Of a DNA stretch of 64,000 nt, positions 61,808 to 64,000 are shown one piece after another. The stretch is from Bacteroidota bacterium (GTDB lineage: Bacteria > Bacteroidota > Bacteroidia > Chitinophagales > BACL12): positions 620,001 through 684,000 of the forward strand of contig JADJJZ010000029.1 in NCBI GenBank assembly GCA_016706255.1, read 5' to 3'. Position 1 is the first letter of the stretch. Each line of letters starts with the position of its first letter. The translations under genes and the position numbers were made by a program. Below the pieces are notes generated by a model. It saw only the letters and a list, made by a program, of their open reading frames with translations. It made no database searches and was not told the origin of the DNA.

Positions 61808-64000
61808 ATGACAAAATTTGCGCTTAGTTTTCTACTCTTAGTATGTGTTACTTTTTCCTACAGTCAAACAAACGAACTAAATTGTTATCAGGCAGATAAA
61901 GATGCTGCCATACGTGAGCATAATGTTGATTTTATACGACTCGATTTAAATGTGCAGTTTACGCCCGAAGAGGGCAAACTTTCCGGTACTGCAAAATACC
62001 TTTTTCAGCCTATACAACCAAAAGTTGATTCTATTTTTTTAGATGGCCCCGGAATTGTTATTCAACAAATTCAGCTAGATAATAACAACACGCGTTTTAA
62101 AACCGATAGCGCAGGTACAACAGTATTTTTCAATCCTCCTTTATTACGCAATACACAACATCAATTAACTGTTGTTTATGATGCACAACCCAAAAAAGGA
62201 ATTTATTTTGTGGGATGGAATTCATCGGTAACAGATAGTGAAACGGATCCTACCATCATCAGAAAACAAATTTGGACACAGGGCCAAGGCGTTGATAATC
62301 GTTTTTGGATTCCTTCGTATGATGGATTAAATGATAAACTGATAACCGCATTACATATTACATTTAACAATGCTTATACCGTAATTTCAAATGGTGAATT
62401 AAAAAATGTTACTGCAAATAATGATGGCACCAAAACATGGAATTATGAAATGCAACATCCGCATGCATTATACTTAACAATGATTGCCATCGGGAAATAT
62501 GACTACCTGGATTACACATCTAAAAACGGAATTATTTCACGACAGTATTATTATCCGGGAACAAAAAAGATAGCTGAAGAAACATATCGTTATTCTGCTG
62601 AAATGATGGATTTTTTAGTTGAAGAAACCGGAACACCTTATCCATGGACGACCTATTCAAATGTACCTGTTCAGGAATTTTTATATGGTGCAATGGAAAA
62701 TACAACCGCAACAATTTATTCCGATTTCTTTTATCAGGATGCCAGAACATTTCCTGATAAAAATTATGTAGATATTAATACGCACGAATTAACGCATCAG
62801 TGGTTTGGCGATTACGTTACTGCTTGGAGCGGTGCAAGCCACTGGTTGCAGGAAAGTTTTGCTACTTACTACAGTAAAAAATTCAGACAACGAATTAGCG
62901 GAGATGACTATTACAACTGGAAGCGCCGCGAAGAAATGAACACAGCATTTGATGCCGACTCAAAAAACGAATTGCCTGTAGGCCACAGCGGCTCAGGCTC
63001 TCCGCGGGTTTACCAAAAAGGAAGTATTGTATTGGATATGTTGCGTTATGTTGTAGGTGATGAAGCGTTTAAAATTGCAATACACGATTATCTTGCCCGC
63101 TACCCTTATCAAAATGTAGAGTCCAACGATTTCGAAATGCAATTTATGCGTTCACTGGGAATTAATGTGGAATGGTTTTTTGATGAATGGATTTACCGTG
63201 CAGGTTTTCCCATATTTGATGTGCGTTATAATAAATCAACAACCGCTACGATTATCACCATAAAACAAATTCAAAAAACTTCACAAACTGTTCATTTATT
63301 TAAAATGCCCGTACATATTCAGGTGCATTATTTAGATGGCAGTTTTGAAGATAAATTAGTTTGGATTAGCGAAGCAAATACCACTATTACATTTGAAAAT
63401 CCGGATAAAAAGGAAGTAACATTTGTATTATTTGACCCTAATTCAATGGTGTATGCTAAAGTTGATTTTATTAAAGAATATACTGAATTAAAATACCAGG
63501 CATTTAATGCGCCGAATATGCTTGACCGTTATGATGCAATAGTTTTAATGCGCGACATTCCGATTGATAAAAAACGGGACGATTTAATTGCCTTATATAA
63601 CAAAGAAAAATTTTATGGTATTAAAACAGAAATTATCACGCAATTATCAAATGACGATAACAAAGCAAGTATAGCAGTTTTAAAAACTGCACTTCACGAT
63701 AACGATGCATTAGTGCGTAGATCAGTAATCTCTAATTTGCAAACACTTCCTAAAGCAATCGAAAAAGATGTTCCCGCAATGTTTGCAGATAGTAACTACA
63801 CCAATGTTGAAATAGCATTAGTTAAACTCAGTAAAATAAATCCTGAAAAAACTAAAAAATATCTTGAATTAACTGCAAATCAAATTGGCAGCACAAATAA
63901 TATTCTTATTGCATGGTTAGAGTTAGCAAACCGGGAAAATAAAAATCAGGAAATAAGCCCTCTAGTTGCCTTTGCCGGAAATGGATATGAATTCCGCACC
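61808..64000 (+). CDS. M1 family aminopeptidase, 3' end outside window
   Basis: 731 residues are visible. Signal peptide (~1-20, ending TFSYS), N-terminal saddle domain, substrate motif GAMEN (YGAMENTTA), zinc motif HELTH (326-330) with downstream Glu in WLQESFA. The later part holds HEAT-like helices (from ~560). An exported aminopeptidase of the M1 type common in Bacteroidota, acting on peptides outside the cytoplasm. A possible C-terminal T9SS domain would lie beyond base 64000. Confidence 0.93.
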   Translation, partial: MTKFALSFLLLVCVTFSYSQTNELNCYQADKDAAIREHNVDFIRLDLNVQFTPEEGKLSGTAKYLFQPIQPKVDSIFLDGPGIVIQQIQLDNNNTRFKTDSAGTTVFFNPPLLRNTQHQLTVVYDAQPKKGIYFVGWNSSVTDSETDPTIIRKQIWTQGQGVDNRFWIPSYDGLNDKLITALHITFNNAYTVISNGELKNVTANNDGTKTWNYEMQHPHALYLTMIAIGKYDYLDYTSKNGIISRQYYYPGTKKIAEETYRYSAEMMDFLVEETGTPYPWTTYSNVPVQEFLYGAMENTTATIYSDFFYQDARTFPDKNYVDINTHELTHQWFGDYVTAWSGASHWLQESFATYYSKKFRQRISGDDYYNWKRREEMNTAFDADSKNELPVGHSGSGSPRVYQKGSIVLDMLRYVVGDEAFKIAIHDYLARYPYQNVESNDFEMQFMRSLGINVEWFFDEWIYRAGFPIFDVRYNKSTTATIITIKQIQKTSQTVHLFKMPVHIQVHYLDGSFEDKLVWISEANTTITFENPDKKEVTFVLFDPNSMVYAKVDFIKEYTELKYQAFNAPNMLDRYDAIVLMRDIPIDKKRDDLIALYNKEKFYGIKTEIITQLSNDDNKASIAVLKTALHDNDALVRRSVISNLQTLPKAIEKDVPAMFADSNYTNVEIALVKLSKINPEKTKKYLELTANQIGSTNNILIAWLELANRENKNQEISPLVAFAGNGYEFRT

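Overview
This 64 kb window is chromosomal DNA of an AT-rich member of the Bacteroidota, probably an environmental Saprospiria/Chitinophagia-type organism. The evidence is Por secretion (T9SS) C-terminal sorting domains, FG-GAP/VCBS repeat surface proteins, TonB-dependent receptor logic, the parA-parB-DUF5683-dapB gene order, and promoters with the Bacteroidota -7 element TAnnTTTG. No prophage, CRISPR array or rRNA operon is visible.

Layout. 1-2.5 kb: end-truncated FG-GAP surface protein. 2.6-3.2 kb: a functional tRNA-Arg(ACG) followed by decayed tRNA-terminator copies and an assembly-like poly-G scar. 3.4-13.7 kb, almost all minus strand: floA/nfeD membrane-organisation pair, a TPR-CAP secreted protein, DUF983 (plus strand), a lipoprotein, a PBP4-type carboxypeptidase (frameshifted), and the dapB-DUF5683-parB-parA chromosome-segregation block, then a UPF0173 hydrolase. 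13.7-15.0 kb: G-poor tandem repeats in front of an EF-G paralogue with an unusually strong Shine-Dalgarno sequence. 17-20 kb: small membrane proteins, a DUF4349 lipoprotein and a dihaem cytochrome c. 20.1-22.4 kb: a 2.3 kb gene desert that holds the most remarkable feature of the window, five homologous transcription units. Each has a sigma-54 type -24/-12 promoter, a conserved ~25-nt leader and a covarying terminator hairpin, and two further units are decayed. I interpret this as a tandem family of sigma-54-dependent small RNAs, comparable in layout to Vibrio Qrr RNAs but unrelated in sequence.

22.4-30.5 kb: guaA, a periplasmic-binding-like lipoprotein, a REP-associated tyrosine transposase with its cognate REP hairpins, and an arginine cluster (speA, arginase, argS; argS frameshifted). 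30.5-43.7 kb: a vanadium haloperoxidase/PAP2-type lipoprotein with an outer-membrane protein (frameshifted), pyruvate phosphate dikinase, a secreted protein, a 1281-residue T9SS cargo protein and an M13 peptidase. 43.8-47.2 kb: a probable metal-uptake locus (small His/Cys protein, TonB receptor, lipoprotein). 47.2-64 kb: a VOC protein, a beta-CASP MBL protein, an ASPIC/UnbV T9SS protein, a membrane AraC regulator, plsC, a DnaQ/GIY-YIG fusion, pepA, a beta-barrel, udk, alkB, a thioredoxin-like protein, rhomboid, mnmD with a MnmC-like FAD oxidoreductase, and a truncated M1 aminopeptidase.

Three genes (dacB-like, argS and an outer-membrane protein) are each split by a single-base indel, next to or inside short homopolymer runs. 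Together with the poly-G scar this points to sequencing or assembly error rather than true gene loss. All calls are from reading the sequence; no database search was run.
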